Below are positions 46,796 to 53,438 of a stretch of 64,000 nt of DNA, piece by piece. The stretch comes from CAISKJ01 sp046351555. Lineage in GTDB: Bacteria > Myxococcota_A > Polyangia > Polyangiales > Ga0077539. The stretch's first letter is position 1. The number at the start of each line of letters is the position of its first letter. A program made the translations under genes and the position numbers. The stretch is taken from the NCBI GenBank assembly GCA_046351555.1, contig JAXLYI010000022.1:1-64000 (forward strand). Reading direction: 5' to 3'. The notes beneath the pieces are model-generated. The model was not told the DNA's origin. It worked only from the letters and a program-made list of their open reading frames with translations, and did no database searches.

Positions 46796-47028
46796 CGCGG
46801 GCGCCCGGGCGGGAAGAGCTCGGCGACGTCCCAGTCGGGCTCGTCGGGGTCGGGGTTCTCGGCCCACTGCCTGAGCAGCGCCGCGAGGTCCCCGTGCCGG
46901 GCCTCGCGCGTCGCGGGGTCGTCGGGCAGGTCCTGCACGGGCGGGAGCTGGTCGGCGCGCAGGATGCCGTTGCGGACGGCGGGCGGCACCCGCTCGCGCG
47001 GCGGGGAGGATGCGGGCGTCGAGCTCAT
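46792..47028 (-). CDS. Antitoxin partner of the PIN toxin
   Basis: A 78-residue protein, start MSSTPASSPPRERVPPAVRN. After a short disordered start come GILRADQLPPVQDLPDDPATRE, AALLRQWAENPDPDEPDWDVAELFPPGRPR. This Asp/Pro-rich C-terminus could wrap the toxin. No ribbon-helix-helix or AbrB motif is apparent, so it is assigned by the overlap with the vapC-like gene. It is transcribed away from the early operon promoter at 47114-47162. Confidence 0.6.
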   Translation of the reverse strand: MSSTPASSPPRERVPPAVRNGILRADQLPPVQDLPDDPATREARHGDLAALLRQWAENPDPDEPDWDVAELFPPGRPR

Positions 47029-47113
47029 GCCCCGGAGCCTACCGCGGGCGCGGCGGCGGGGGAGCTCCGCGGGCGAAGGCGGCGAAATCGACGTGACCAG
47101 CAACGGGGGCATT

Positions 47114-47141
47114 GATTACGATCGCAGCCGCGATTACGATC
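47114..47141 (+). promoter_or_regulatory. Direct repeat of GATTACGATC, operator of the early operon
   Basis: GATTACGATC is present at 47114-47123 and 47132-47141, 18 bases apart start to start, 22 bases upstream of the next ATG (47163) and close to GGAG (47151-47154). The same 10-mer is in the repressor switch. The spacing of almost two helical turns fits two dimers on the same face. A promoter probably overlaps; its elements are not clear. Confidence 0.5.
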
Positions 47142-47162
47142 TTAGCCACTGGAGATTCCCCG

Positions 47163-47492
47163 ATGCCCACGCCCGCCCCCGATGCCGCGCGCCCGCCGGT
47201 GCGCCTGCTCCTCGCGACCGCGCGCTCGATCGTCGCCCGCTCCCACGGCGCGCTCGTGCGCCTCTCCACGCTCGACGGCGAGGCGTGGGGCTGCGCCTGC
47301 GTCGACCCCGACGCGCTCTCGGTGCTCGCCGACCTGCCCTCGGGCACGGGCCCCACGCCGCGCGCGGCCGTCGTGGCGATGCTCGACGCCCTCCACGACG
47401 CGCTGCGGCGGGAGCTGTCGGACGTCGCCGCGGGCCCCGGCCCGGCGCGCTGCGAGCCGGCGGCGGACGCCCCCCGCGCGGAGGTGGCGTAG
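47163..47492 (+). CDS. Early phage protein of unknown function
   Basis: A 109-residue protein, start MPTPAPDAARPPVRLLLATARSIVARSHGALV with GGAG in front. It is helical (TARSIVARSHGALVRLSTLDGE, VAMLDALHDALRRELSD). An in-frame ATT/ATG-like start at 47112 would read through the operator and is unlikely. No family recognised. First gene of the early operon, so possibly a transcription or takeover protein. Confidence 0.5.
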   Translation: MPTPAPDAARPPVRLLLATARSIVARSHGALVRLSTLDGEAWGCACVDPDALSVLADLPSGTGPTPRAAVVAMLDALHDALRRELSDVAAGPGPARCEPAADAPRAEVA

Positions 47493-47675
47493 ATGGAAGC
47501 GCCCCGCCGCCCGACCGTGCGCGACCTGATTCGCGCGCTGGGCTTCCCGCCCGAGACCCCTGAGCCCGAGCGGTCGCCGCTGCCGCCCGACGGCCCGCAG
47601 TTCGACGCCGCGGTGGAGCTGCTCCGCGGCGCCGACGACGCCGACGTGATGGCGCGCCGCAGGGGAGGCGCGTGA
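47493..47675 (+). CDS. 60-residue early phage protein
   Basis: Starts ATG directly after the stop of the preceding gene. Sequence MEAPRRPTVRDLIRALGFPP then an acidic, Pro-rich section and a helical GPQFDAAVELLRGADDADVM. No motif found. Overlaps the next start by four bases (GTGA). Likely co-expressed with its neighbours; function unknown. Confidence 0.45.
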   Translation: MEAPRRPTVRDLIRALGFPPETPEPERSPLPPDGPQFDAAVELLRGADDADVMARRRGGA

Positions 47676-48007
47676 TGCCGGCGTGCAACGCGCTCGCGGA
47701 GGTCCTGGTAGACCTCGGGCTGACGAACGAAGCCGCGCTCGTGCGCGCCGACGACCGCAGCGACGGCGCGGCCGCCACGATCCTCGCGGGGCTGATGAGC
47801 CTGCACGGGCGGGCGGTGTCGGAGACGCGCGCGGTGCTGCGCATCTGCCTGCCCGCGTGGCAGTGCGGCACGGTCGACCGGGACCGCCGCGTCACCGCGT
47901 GCCTCACGGAGCTGGGCGCGGTCGGTTGCACGGCCTGCGCGCTCGGGGCGCTCTCCGACGACGGCCCGTGCGACGTGCACGGCGACGGGGAAGGCGGCGC
48001 GCGATGA
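47672..48007 (+). CDS. Early phage protein of unknown function, Cys-containing
   Basis: A 111-residue protein, start GTG 47672 (next codon ATG also possible). Helical N-terminus (ALAEVLVDLGLTNEAALVRADD) and C-terminal TACLTELGAVGCTACALGAL with several cysteines (CTAC), then DDGPCDVHGDGEGG. It may bind a metal through its cysteines and histidines. It overlaps both neighbours by four bases. No family recognised. Confidence 0.45.
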   Translation: MMPACNALAEVLVDLGLTNEAALVRADDRSDGAAATILAGLMSLHGRAVSETRAVLRICLPAWQCGTVDRDRRVTACLTELGAVGCTACALGALSDDGPCDVHGDGEGGAR

Positions 48008-48435
48008 TGTTCGCGCTCGGCCCCATCGGGGAGCTGCTCGTCATGGGCGCGCCGGTGATCCTCCCGGTGGCGGTGCACATCGACGGGCGGGCGACGCCGG
48101 AGGGGCGCGACCACGTCGTGCTGTTCGGCGCCCTCGCCGACGTCACCGCGCTGGTGCCCGACGCGGACCACGCGCCCGACGACACGCACCTGGTGGTGGC
48201 GCTCGCCCGCGCGGAGCTGGTGTCGCTCGCGATGCGCCGCTGGCCGCGGTCGCCCGTCGAGCACCTGGCCGACGCCGCGGCGCCCGGCTCCGTCCACGTC
48301 GCCATCCTCACCCCCACCACCATGGCCGTCGCGGCGATGCCGCTGACGATGCTGGCGATCTGCGCGCAGGCCGGGCCCGCCCGTCGCGTGGACGTCGGCC
48401 CGGTGCGGATGCGGAAGGGGGGCGCCGCCAGCTGA
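48004..48435 (+). CDS. Early phage protein of unknown function
   Basis: A 143-residue protein, start MMFALGPIGELLVMGAPVILPVAVHID. The composition is alternating beta and helix (DHVVLFGALADVTALVPDAD, DDTHLVVALARAELVSLAMRRWP, SVHVAILTPTTMAVAAMPLTML). Compact and globular; no motif recognised. Overlaps the previous gene's stop. Confidence 0.45.
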   Translation: MMFALGPIGELLVMGAPVILPVAVHIDGRATPEGRDHVVLFGALADVTALVPDADHAPDDTHLVVALARAELVSLAMRRWPRSPVEHLADAAAPGSVHVAILTPTTMAVAAMPLTMLAICAQAGPARRVDVGPVRMRKGGAAS

Positions 48436-48567
48436 CGACCCGGGGCCGGTCGGCCCTGGAAGCTGCGCCCGGGGAGGACGTCCCAGTCCCCCCCCATGGT
48501 CGAACCCGTCGCCCCGGGTGCAGCTTCGAGCGCCGACCAACGCGACCGCGCGCTCGACCGAGGCAAC

Positions 48568-49305
48568 ATGCAGATGGACAACGAGGGCCTGGGCGCCCGC
48601 GGCGGCTCGGGGCCGTCGCCGGCGATCGACGGCGCGGACGCGTGGGGGCTGCTCCTGGCGCTGGTGCGGTTCGTGGTGACGCTGCCGGCGGCGGCCGTGC
48701 TGCAGCGCCTGGAGGACGGGCTGGGGTACGGCGAGTGGCACCTGGCGTGGCGGCGCAACGGCGCCTGGCTGGGGCTGTACGCGGTGGGCGTCGCCGCGTG
48801 GGTGCGGGTCGACCCCGCGTCGGTGCGCGACCGCACCGTGGTGCTCAACCACGCGACGATGACCGCCGACCTGCTGCGGCTCACCGCGGCCGCGGCGGGC
48901 GCCCGGGCGGTGGCGCTGCGCGAGCTGCGGCGCCACGTCGACGCGGCCGATCGGGCGCGGTGCGATCTGGTGCGGGTGCGCGCGGGCGACGGGGAGGCGA
49001 CCGTAGCGACGGACGAGCTCGCCGCGGTGGTGGAGGCGGCCGAGGCCCTGGGCGAGCCCGAGGGGCCCGTCCTCGCGCGCGTCGACGTGCAGTCGATCGA
49101 GGGCGGGGGCGAGGCGGTCACGCTGGTGCTGGACGGCGGCCAGTGGGCGTTCTCGGTGGAGTCGACCGACGAGGAGGACATCGGCGCGGACGAGCCCCGG
49201 TGGGAGGTGACGCTGGCGGGCGAGGCCGACGTCCGCCCGGGCCCGGTGCCGGCGTTCCCGCGGGAGCGGTGGCTGGCGCTGCGCGAGCGCGCGGGGGTGG
49301 TGTGA
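48568..49305 (+). CDS. Early phage protein of unknown function
   Basis: A 245-residue protein. I chose Met at 48568 with GAGG just upstream; an in-frame ATG at 48496 would add 24 residues. The first third (GADAWGLLLALVRFVVTLPAAAVLQRLEDGLGYGEWHLAWRRNG) looks like a helix followed by beta strands. The second part has helix LLRLTAAAAGARAVALRELRRHVD, and the rest is beta (VRVRAGDGEATVATDELAAVVE, GGQWAFSVESTDEEDIG). No family recognised. Upstream 48436-48567 contains no gene. Confidence 0.45.
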   Translation: MQMDNEGLGARGGSGPSPAIDGADAWGLLLALVRFVVTLPAAAVLQRLEDGLGYGEWHLAWRRNGAWLGLYAVGVAAWVRVDPASVRDRTVVLNHATMTADLLRLTAAAAGARAVALRELRRHVDAADRARCDLVRVRAGDGEATVATDELAAVVEAAEALGEPEGPVLARVDVQSIEGGGEAVTLVLDGGQWAFSVESTDEEDIGADEPRWEVTLAGEADVRPGPVPAFPRERWLALRERAGVV

Positions 49306-49306
49306 C

Positions 49307-49585
49307 ATGCAGACGTCGAAGGTCACGACGGGCGTGCACCGCGCCCCGCGCGTCGTCGCGTGGGTGCTGGAGGTCGACCGCGCGGCGGGCGGCGGCTTCG
49401 CGAGCCGCCTCGACAACGCGGACGACGCGGAGGTGGTGCTGCGGGGCATCCGCCTGCGCGAGGGCCGCGAGGGCAACCGCCTGCACGTGCGCCTCGCGCG
49501 CGCCGACGGCGACGTGGTCACGGCGGCGGCCGAGGTGTTCCGCGGCGGCCGCTGGGTCGACGCGGGGGAGGGCGCCGCGTCGTGA
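49307..49585 (+). CDS. Early phage protein of unknown function
   Basis: A 92-residue protein, start MQTSKVTTGVHRAPRVVAWVLEVDRAAGGGF. It is beta-rich (DAEVVLRGIRLREGREGNRLHVRLARADGDVVTAAAEVFRGGRW). It overlaps the next gene by four bases (GTGA). No family; small beta-barrel size could suit a nucleic-acid or protein binder. Confidence 0.45.
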   Translation: MQTSKVTTGVHRAPRVVAWVLEVDRAAGGGFASRLDNADDAEVVLRGIRLREGREGNRLHVRLARADGDVVTAAAEVFRGGRWVDAGEGAAS

Positions 49586-50040
49586 AGCCCGAGGTGTTCG
49601 TCGACCCCCGGATGCCCGGGGCGCTCCAGACGCAGATCCGCCGCGACCACCGGCGCGACCTGGCCGCGGTCGCGTGCGTGGCGCTGGGCGACCGCTCGAT
49701 CGACCCGCGCGACCGGCGGCGCATCGCCGCGCTCATGTCGCTCGGCCTCTACACCGCGGTGTACGGGCTGGCGCTGGCGCGCCGCACGACGTCGCACCTG
49801 ACCGCCGTCCCCGACCAGCTCGTGTGCGTCGGCGTCGACTCGGGCGTCCTGCGCGAGCGCGTCGGCGCCGCGTGCCCGGCCCTCGCGCACTCGGTGGAGC
49901 ACGCCCAGGAGCGCGCCCTCGAGGGCCCGCCCGACCGCCTGGTGCTCTGGGTCGCGCTCAGCGTGACGGAGTGGGGCGTCTTCGACCTCACGATGCGGTG
50001 GCCCGCGCCGGCGCCGGCGGCCGAGCAGGGGGCACCGTGA
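49582..50040 (+). CDS. Early phage protein of unknown function
   Basis: A 152-residue protein starting at GTG (GTGA overlap). VKPEVFVDPRMPGALQTQIRRDHRRDLAAVACVALGD begins; then helices DRRRIAALMSLGLYTAVYGLALARR and LRERVGAACPALAHSVEHAQERAL. The C-terminal part WVALSVTEWGVFDLTMRWP is beta. No motif recognised. Overlaps the small helix-turn-helix gene that follows. Confidence 0.45.
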   Translation: MKPEVFVDPRMPGALQTQIRRDHRRDLAAVACVALGDRSIDPRDRRRIAALMSLGLYTAVYGLALARRTTSHLTAVPDQLVCVGVDSGVLRERVGAACPALAHSVEHAQERALEGPPDRLVLWVALSVTEWGVFDLTMRWPAPAPAAEQGAP

Positions 50041-50198
50041 GCGGCAAGCGCGGCGGGGAGACCCTCACGCACGACCGGCGCGCGCGCATCGTCGCGGCGT
50101 ACGCGGAGCTCAAGAGCATCAAGGGCACCGCGGCCCGCTTCGGCCTGGCGGCCGACACCATCAAGCGCGTGCTGCGCGAAGCGAAGAGGGGGGCCTGA
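50037..50198 (+). CDS. 53-residue helix-turn-helix protein
   Basis: A small protein starting GTG 50037 (GTGA overlap). VSGKRGGETLTHDRRARIVAAY, then SIKGTAARFGLAADTIKRVLREAKRGA, is a resolvase-type helix-turn-helix (KGTAARFGLAADTIKRVL). It resembles the DNA-binding part of Hin-like recombinases or small transcription activators, without a catalytic domain. Candidate regulator of the early operon. Confidence 0.55.
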   Translation: MSGKRGGETLTHDRRARIVAAYAELKSIKGTAARFGLAADTIKRVLREAKRGA

Positions 50199-50743
50199 TG
50201 GACACGACGGCCATCGAGCCCCACTGCTGCGGCTCCTGCGGGGCCGCCACGTGGACGGCGCCCGCTCGCGCCGCGGACGGCCGCGCCGTGATCGCGGTCG
50301 CGCTGCACCTGACGCCCGACGGCACCCTCTGCGGGCGCGGGGCCTTCGCGGTGGACGAGCCCGACGCCACGCCGGAACGGCAGCGGCGCTGGTGCGCGGA
50401 GACGGCGTCGTCGCTCCTCGCGCAGGTGAGTGACGGGCTGGTCGCGATGCTGGCGCTCGTCGACGGGCTCCTCGTCGCGCCGCCCGCGGCAGCGCTCGAG
50501 CTCATCGCCGAGGCGCACGCGGACGTGGAGCGCCGGATCGAGGCGCGCGATGGAGTGGACGAGGGACGCCGACGCGTCGCGCGGCGCATCGAGGACGTCT
50601 GCATCTCGCTGGCGGCCGCGGGCCTCACGTGGGCGGAGGTCGACCCGGCCGGCCGGTTCCGCGCGCGGGTGGAGGCGAAGCGGCGGAAGGCGTTGACGCG
50701 CCGCGCGACGGCCCGCCGCGGTCGCAGGGGGAAGCGGTCGTGA
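50198..50743 (+). CDS. Zinc-ribbon phage protein of unknown function
   Basis: A 181-residue protein, start MDTTAIEPHCCGSCGAATW. The first 15 residues hold HCCGSCG, a Cys/His cluster that looks like a metal site. The middle is beta (AVIAVALHLTPDGTLCGRGAFAV) and the remainder helical (SSLLAQVSDGLVAMLALVDGLL, ALELIAEAHADVERRIEARDG) with a basic end. No family recognised. It overlaps the ParA gene by four bases and may act with it. Confidence 0.5.
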   Translation: MDTTAIEPHCCGSCGAATWTAPARAADGRAVIAVALHLTPDGTLCGRGAFAVDEPDATPERQRRWCAETASSLLAQVSDGLVAMLALVDGLLVAPPAAALELIAEAHADVERRIEARDGVDEGRRRVARRIEDVCISLAAAGLTWAEVDPAGRFRARVEAKRRKALTRRATARRGRRGKRS

Positions 50744-51402
50744 TCGTCTCCCTCTGCGGCCAGAAGGGCGGGGCGGGGAAGACCACGGCGGCGGTGTCGA
50801 TCGCCGTGGAGCTGGTGGCGCGCGGGCGGCGCGTGCTGCTGGTCGACCTCGACCCCCAGGGCTCGCTCCGCACGTGGGGCGACGTGGCGGCCGAGGCGCG
50901 CGTGGAGCACGCGCCCACGGTCACGGCCCTCGGCGCCGGCGTGCACCGCCACCTGCCGCCGCTGGCGGCCGCGCACGACGTCACGGTGATCGACTGCCCG
51001 CCCGCCCAGGGCGAGCTGCAGCGCGCGGCGATGATCCTCTCCGACGTCGCCCTGCTCCCGTGCGGGCCCGCCGCGCTGGACGTCTGGGCGCTCGCGGCGT
51101 CGGCCGACCTGGTGCGGGAGGCGCAGGCCGCGAAGCCCTCGCTCCGGGCCGCGGTGCTCATCACCCGGAAGATCCCGGGCACGGTGCTGGCGAAGCAGGC
51201 GCTCGGCGCGATCGAGAAGCTCGGGCTGCCGGTGCTCGACGCCTCGCTCTGCCAGCGCGTCACCTACCAGGAGGCGCCCGCGGCGGGGCTCGGGCCCACC
51301 ACGTACGCGCCCCGGTCGCCGGCGGCGGCCGAGGTGCGGCGCCTGGTCTCCGAGCTCGAGCGCCTGGGCGGCCTCGCGCGGCCGCGGAAGGGGGCGCGGT
51401 AG
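50740..51402 (+). CDS. parA: ParA-family partition ATPase
   Basis: A 220-residue P-loop ATPase, start at GTG 50740 overlapping the previous stop. The deviant Walker A motif KGGAGKTT lies at residues 9-16, the second motif LLVDLDPQGSLRTWG at about 34-48, and TVIDCPPAQGE at about 82-92 (Walker B). It lacks an N-terminal helix-turn-helix, so it is the small type Ib-like ParA that works with a ribbon-helix-helix adaptor. Such ParAs position plasmids or phage-plasmids. The downstream gene encodes a ribbon-helix-helix protein and has inverted repeats in its 5' region. Confidence 0.88.
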   Translation: MIVSLCGQKGGAGKTTAAVSIAVELVARGRRVLLVDLDPQGSLRTWGDVAAEARVEHAPTVTALGAGVHRHLPPLAAAHDVTVIDCPPAQGELQRAAMILSDVALLPCGPAALDVWALAASADLVREAQAAKPSLRAAVLITRKIPGTVLAKQALGAIEKLGLPVLDASLCQRVTYQEAPAAGLGPTTYAPRSPAAAEVRRLVSELERLGGLARPRKGAR

Positions 51403-51404
51403 CC

Positions 51405-51821
51405 GTGGCGCCGAAGAAGCCGACCGTCACGCCGCGCCGGCCCGGGGAGCGTCGCGCCGACCCGGCGCCGCCGCCCGCGCTCACGCCCGAGCAGCTCGCG
51501 TTCATCACGCGCTATCCCGCGGCGGGGCGTGTGTCCGACGGGCACATGCCGGACACACGCGATGTGCCCGGCGCGCACACGCGGGACACACGCTATGTGT
51601 CCACGGGGCACACGCCGGACACACGCGATGTGTCCGACGCGCGCGCCGGCGTCGGGGTGCGGAGGCGGAAGCGGGGCGACCGGCGCCGGTTCCACGTGCA
51701 GTTCCGCGTGGAGACGTGGGCCGCGCTGGAGGCGTACGCCGCGCGCGAAGGCGAGGACGTCTCCCGGGTCGTCGACCGCGCGGTGGTGGAGCTCCTCCGC
51801 GCGAAGGGGGCCCTGCCGTGA
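51405..51821 (+). CDS. Ribbon-helix-helix partner of ParA (ParB-like) with repeat-encoded N-terminus
   Basis: A 138-residue protein, start GTG 51405, 2 bases after parA. Residues 1-40 are basic and Pro-rich (VAPKKPTVTPRRPGERR). Residues about 43-80 comprise 11-residue repeats (PDTRDVPGAHT, RDTRYVSTGHT, PDTRDV) encoded by 33-bp DNA repeats. The C-terminal part (RRFHVQFRVETWAALEAYAAREGEDVSRVVDRAVVELLR) is a ribbon-helix-helix fold of the type used by small centromere-binding partners. A centromere can be embedded in the gene itself. It overlaps the excisionase candidate by four bases. Confidence 0.7.
   Translation: MAPKKPTVTPRRPGERRADPAPPPALTPEQLAFITRYPAAGRVSDGHMPDTRDVPGAHTRDTRYVSTGHTPDTRDVSDARAGVGVRRRKRGDRRRFHVQFRVETWAALEAYAAREGEDVSRVVDRAVVELLRAKGALP
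51518..51640. repeat. Centromere-like array: three 19-bp inverted repeats, 33-bp period
   Basis: GGACACACGCGATGTGTCC-type elements lie at 51551-51569 (one mismatch in the right arm, TGTGCCC), 51584-51602 (spacer T for G) and 51617-51635. A right half-site, TGTGTCC, lies at 51530-51536. Starts are exactly 33 bases apart, three helical turns. Each element is an inverted GGACACA/TGTGTCC with a 5-base spacer. They sit in the 5' half of the ribbon-helix-helix gene beside parA, as in type Ib partition loci. Confidence 0.75.
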
Positions 51822-52108
51822 GCGCCCCGAAGATCCCGCACGTCGCGCCCGCGAACGACCCGCCCGCGCTGCGCACCTTCCGGTCGCTCGTGGACGAGTT
51901 CGGGTTCAAGAACGTCCGCGCGCTCAGGGACTGGTGTAGACGGCGGGGCGTGGCCTACACGCGCGACGGGAAGTACCTCTGGGCCGACCGCAACCACGTC
52001 GTGGCGGCGATCGCGCGCGGGGCGTCGTACGTGCCGCCGGCGGCCGCGCCGCCGCCCCCCTCGGTGGCGAGCTGGGTGGACGCGACGATCGGGGGCGGCC
52101 GTGGGTAG
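51818..52108 (+). CDS. Small DNA-binding protein, excisionase candidate
   Basis: A 96-residue protein, start at GTG 51818 overlapping the previous stop. Residues about 20-70 read as a winged-helix/excisionase-type domain: RTFRSLVDEFGFKNVRALRDWCRRRGVAYTRDGKYLWADRNHVVAAIARG. It precedes the integrase, overlapping its GTG start by 8 bases, which is the classic place for a recombination directionality factor. The Pro/Ala tail is flexible. The call is by fold pattern and position. Confidence 0.6.
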   Translation: MSAPKIPHVAPANDPPALRTFRSLVDEFGFKNVRALRDWCRRRGVAYTRDGKYLWADRNHVVAAIARGASYVPPAAAPPPPSVASWVDATIGGGRG

Positions 52109-53438
52109 GCGCGCGACCGGGACCGTCTACGAGAAGGGCGGGGCGCTGTACCTCGCGTTCCAGCTCCGTTCGAAGGAGCGCTACACGCAAAAGGTGCCGG
52201 CGCACCCGGAGGGGCGGCCCGCGACGCGCGAGGAGGCGCGCACGTACCTGGCCGAGGTGATGCGCCGCTACGACCTCGGGCTGTGGGACCCGGAGGCCCC
52301 GGCCGCGCCGTCGGCCGCCGCCCCCGCCGCGCCCGGGCCGCTCACGGTGATGGACTACGCGCGCCGCTGGTCGGCCGCGCTCCCGCACGAGACCGCGCGG
52401 CAGGAGCAGCGCCAGCTCGAGCACCACGTGGCGCCGCACGCGTTCGGCCGGCTCCCGCTCGTGCAGGTGACGCCGCGCGACGTGGCCGCGTGGGTCAAGG
52501 AGCTCCGCTCGAAGCCCTCGCCCCGCGGCGGCCTGCTCGCGCCGGCGACGGTGCGCAGCGTGGTGGCGCTCGTGTCGAAGATGTTCGTCGCCGCGATGTT
52601 CGAGGAGCTCGTGAAGATGAACCCGGTCTCCGTGCTGCCGAAGGGCACGGTGCCGGCGCTGAAGGACAAGGACCCGGCGGCGCGGCAGGGGTGGCGCTAC
52701 ACGCGCGAGGAGGTGGTGTCGCTCCTCTCCGACCAGGCCATCCCCGAGGACAGGCGCACGCTCTACGCGGTGCTCTTCCTGACGGGCGTCCGCATCGGCG
52801 AGGGCGTGGTGCTGAGGTGGGGCGACTGGGACCGCGCGCGGGAGCCGCTGGGCTGCCTGACGGTCGCGCGGGCCCTGGCCTCGCAGGACCGATCGCGGGT
52901 GAAGCCCACGAAGACGGGCGCGGTGCGGGAGGTGCCGGTGCACCCGACGCTGGCGGGCGTCCTCGCGGCGTGGAAGTTCGCGGCCTGGTCGCGGCACACC
53001 GGGGCGGGCCGCGCGCCCGAGGCGGCCGACCTGCTCGTCCCGACGCGCGAGGGGACGCGGCGCTACCCGCGCAACGTCCACAAGCAACTGGCGCTCGACT
53101 GCCAGGCCGTCGGGATCCGCCCGCGGCGGGTGCACGGGACGCGGCACACGTTCGTGTCGCTCGCCATCGATGACGGGGCGCGCTTCGACGTGGTGCAGCG
53201 CATCACGCACACGCGGCCGGTGCGCAGCGCGTTCGACCAGTACCGCACCGAGGCGTGGCCGACGCTCTGCGCGGAGGTGGCGAAGCTCCGCGTGTCGCGC
53301 GCGTCCGAGCTCCCCCTGTGGCGCGCGGCCGGCGCAGATGATAGCGCTCCCGATACCGCTACCGGCGGCGCGGGCCCGCGCGGAAACGCCTTCCCCGACG
53401 GCGGTTCTAAAGCGCTACCCGCACCAGCACGTTCTTGA
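52101..53438 (+). CDS. int: Tyrosine integrase
   Basis: A 445-residue recombinase. An N-terminal arm-binding region (about 1-65) leads through a Pro/Ala linker to a SAM-like core-binding domain (about 80-185). The catalytic domain has Arg231 (TGVRIGEG), Lys271 (PTKTGAVREVPV), the H-x-x-R box HGTR at 345-348, His370 (ITHTRP) and nucleophile Tyr381 (FDQYRT). All needed residues are present. Its last residues (-PARS) are encoded by the attR core. It integrates the phage at the end of two convergent host genes. Start is GTG 52101. Confidence 0.95.
   Translation: MGRRATGTVYEKGGALYLAFQLRSKERYTQKVPAHPEGRPATREEARTYLAEVMRRYDLGLWDPEAPAAPSAAAPAAPGPLTVMDYARRWSAALPHETARQEQRQLEHHVAPHAFGRLPLVQVTPRDVAAWVKELRSKPSPRGGLLAPATVRSVVALVSKMFVAAMFEELVKMNPVSVLPKGTVPALKDKDPAARQGWRYTREEVVSLLSDQAIPEDRRTLYAVLFLTGVRIGEGVVLRWGDWDRAREPLGCLTVARALASQDRSRVKPTKTGAVREVPVHPTLAGVLAAWKFAAWSRHTGAGRAPEAADLLVPTREGTRRYPRNVHKQLALDCQAVGIRPRRVHGTRHTFVSLAIDDGARFDVVQRITHTRPVRSAFDQYRTEAWPTLCAEVAKLRVSRASELPLWRAAGADDSAPDTATGGAGPRGNAFPDGGSKALPAPARS
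53407..53438. other. attR attachment site
   Basis: The core CCGCACCAGCACGTT (53419-53433) is identical to attL. On the - strand the phage side supplies the last codons of the methyltransferase (to TAG at 53407). On the + strand the core encodes the end of the integrase (-PARS stop). CGCTACCC at 53413-53420 is the phage half of an inverted repeat with 16589-16596. Confidence 0.82.

Larger units (their letters stand above)
16570..53433. mobile_element. Integrated temperate phage with contractile tail, Mu-like structural genes and tyrosine integrase
   Basis: About 36.85 kb bounded by a 15-bp core repeat (16570-16584 and 53419-53433). It holds terminase, portal, protease, capsid, sheath, tube, tape measure, Mu-type baseplate, tail fibres, lysis candidates, helicase, two regulators, ParA with a ribbon-helix-helix partner, an excisionase candidate and a tyrosine integrase. 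No transposase of the MuA/MuB type is present, so replication is not transpositional. Structural genes look complete, except for a baseplate hub gene with two apparent frameshifts. That makes the prophage possibly defective or misassembled at one point. Gene packing is tight, with repeated GTGA/ATGA overlaps. Confidence 0.9.

Noticed and set aside
51518..51640. Possible CRISPR array from the 33-bp repeats
   Set aside because: There are only three units, no spacers (the period is continuous), they lie in a coding region, and no cas genes are nearby.
16570..53433. Transposable Mu-type phage
   Set aside because: No MuA/MuB-like genes and no 5-bp target repeats or terminal TG/CA arrangement; a tyrosine integrase and a 15-bp core repeat explain the ends.
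16570..53433. Gene transfer agent or tailocin (phage-like particle without genome)
   Set aside because: Terminase, portal, protease, capsid, helicase and integrase are all present, so a real phage is the simpler reading.
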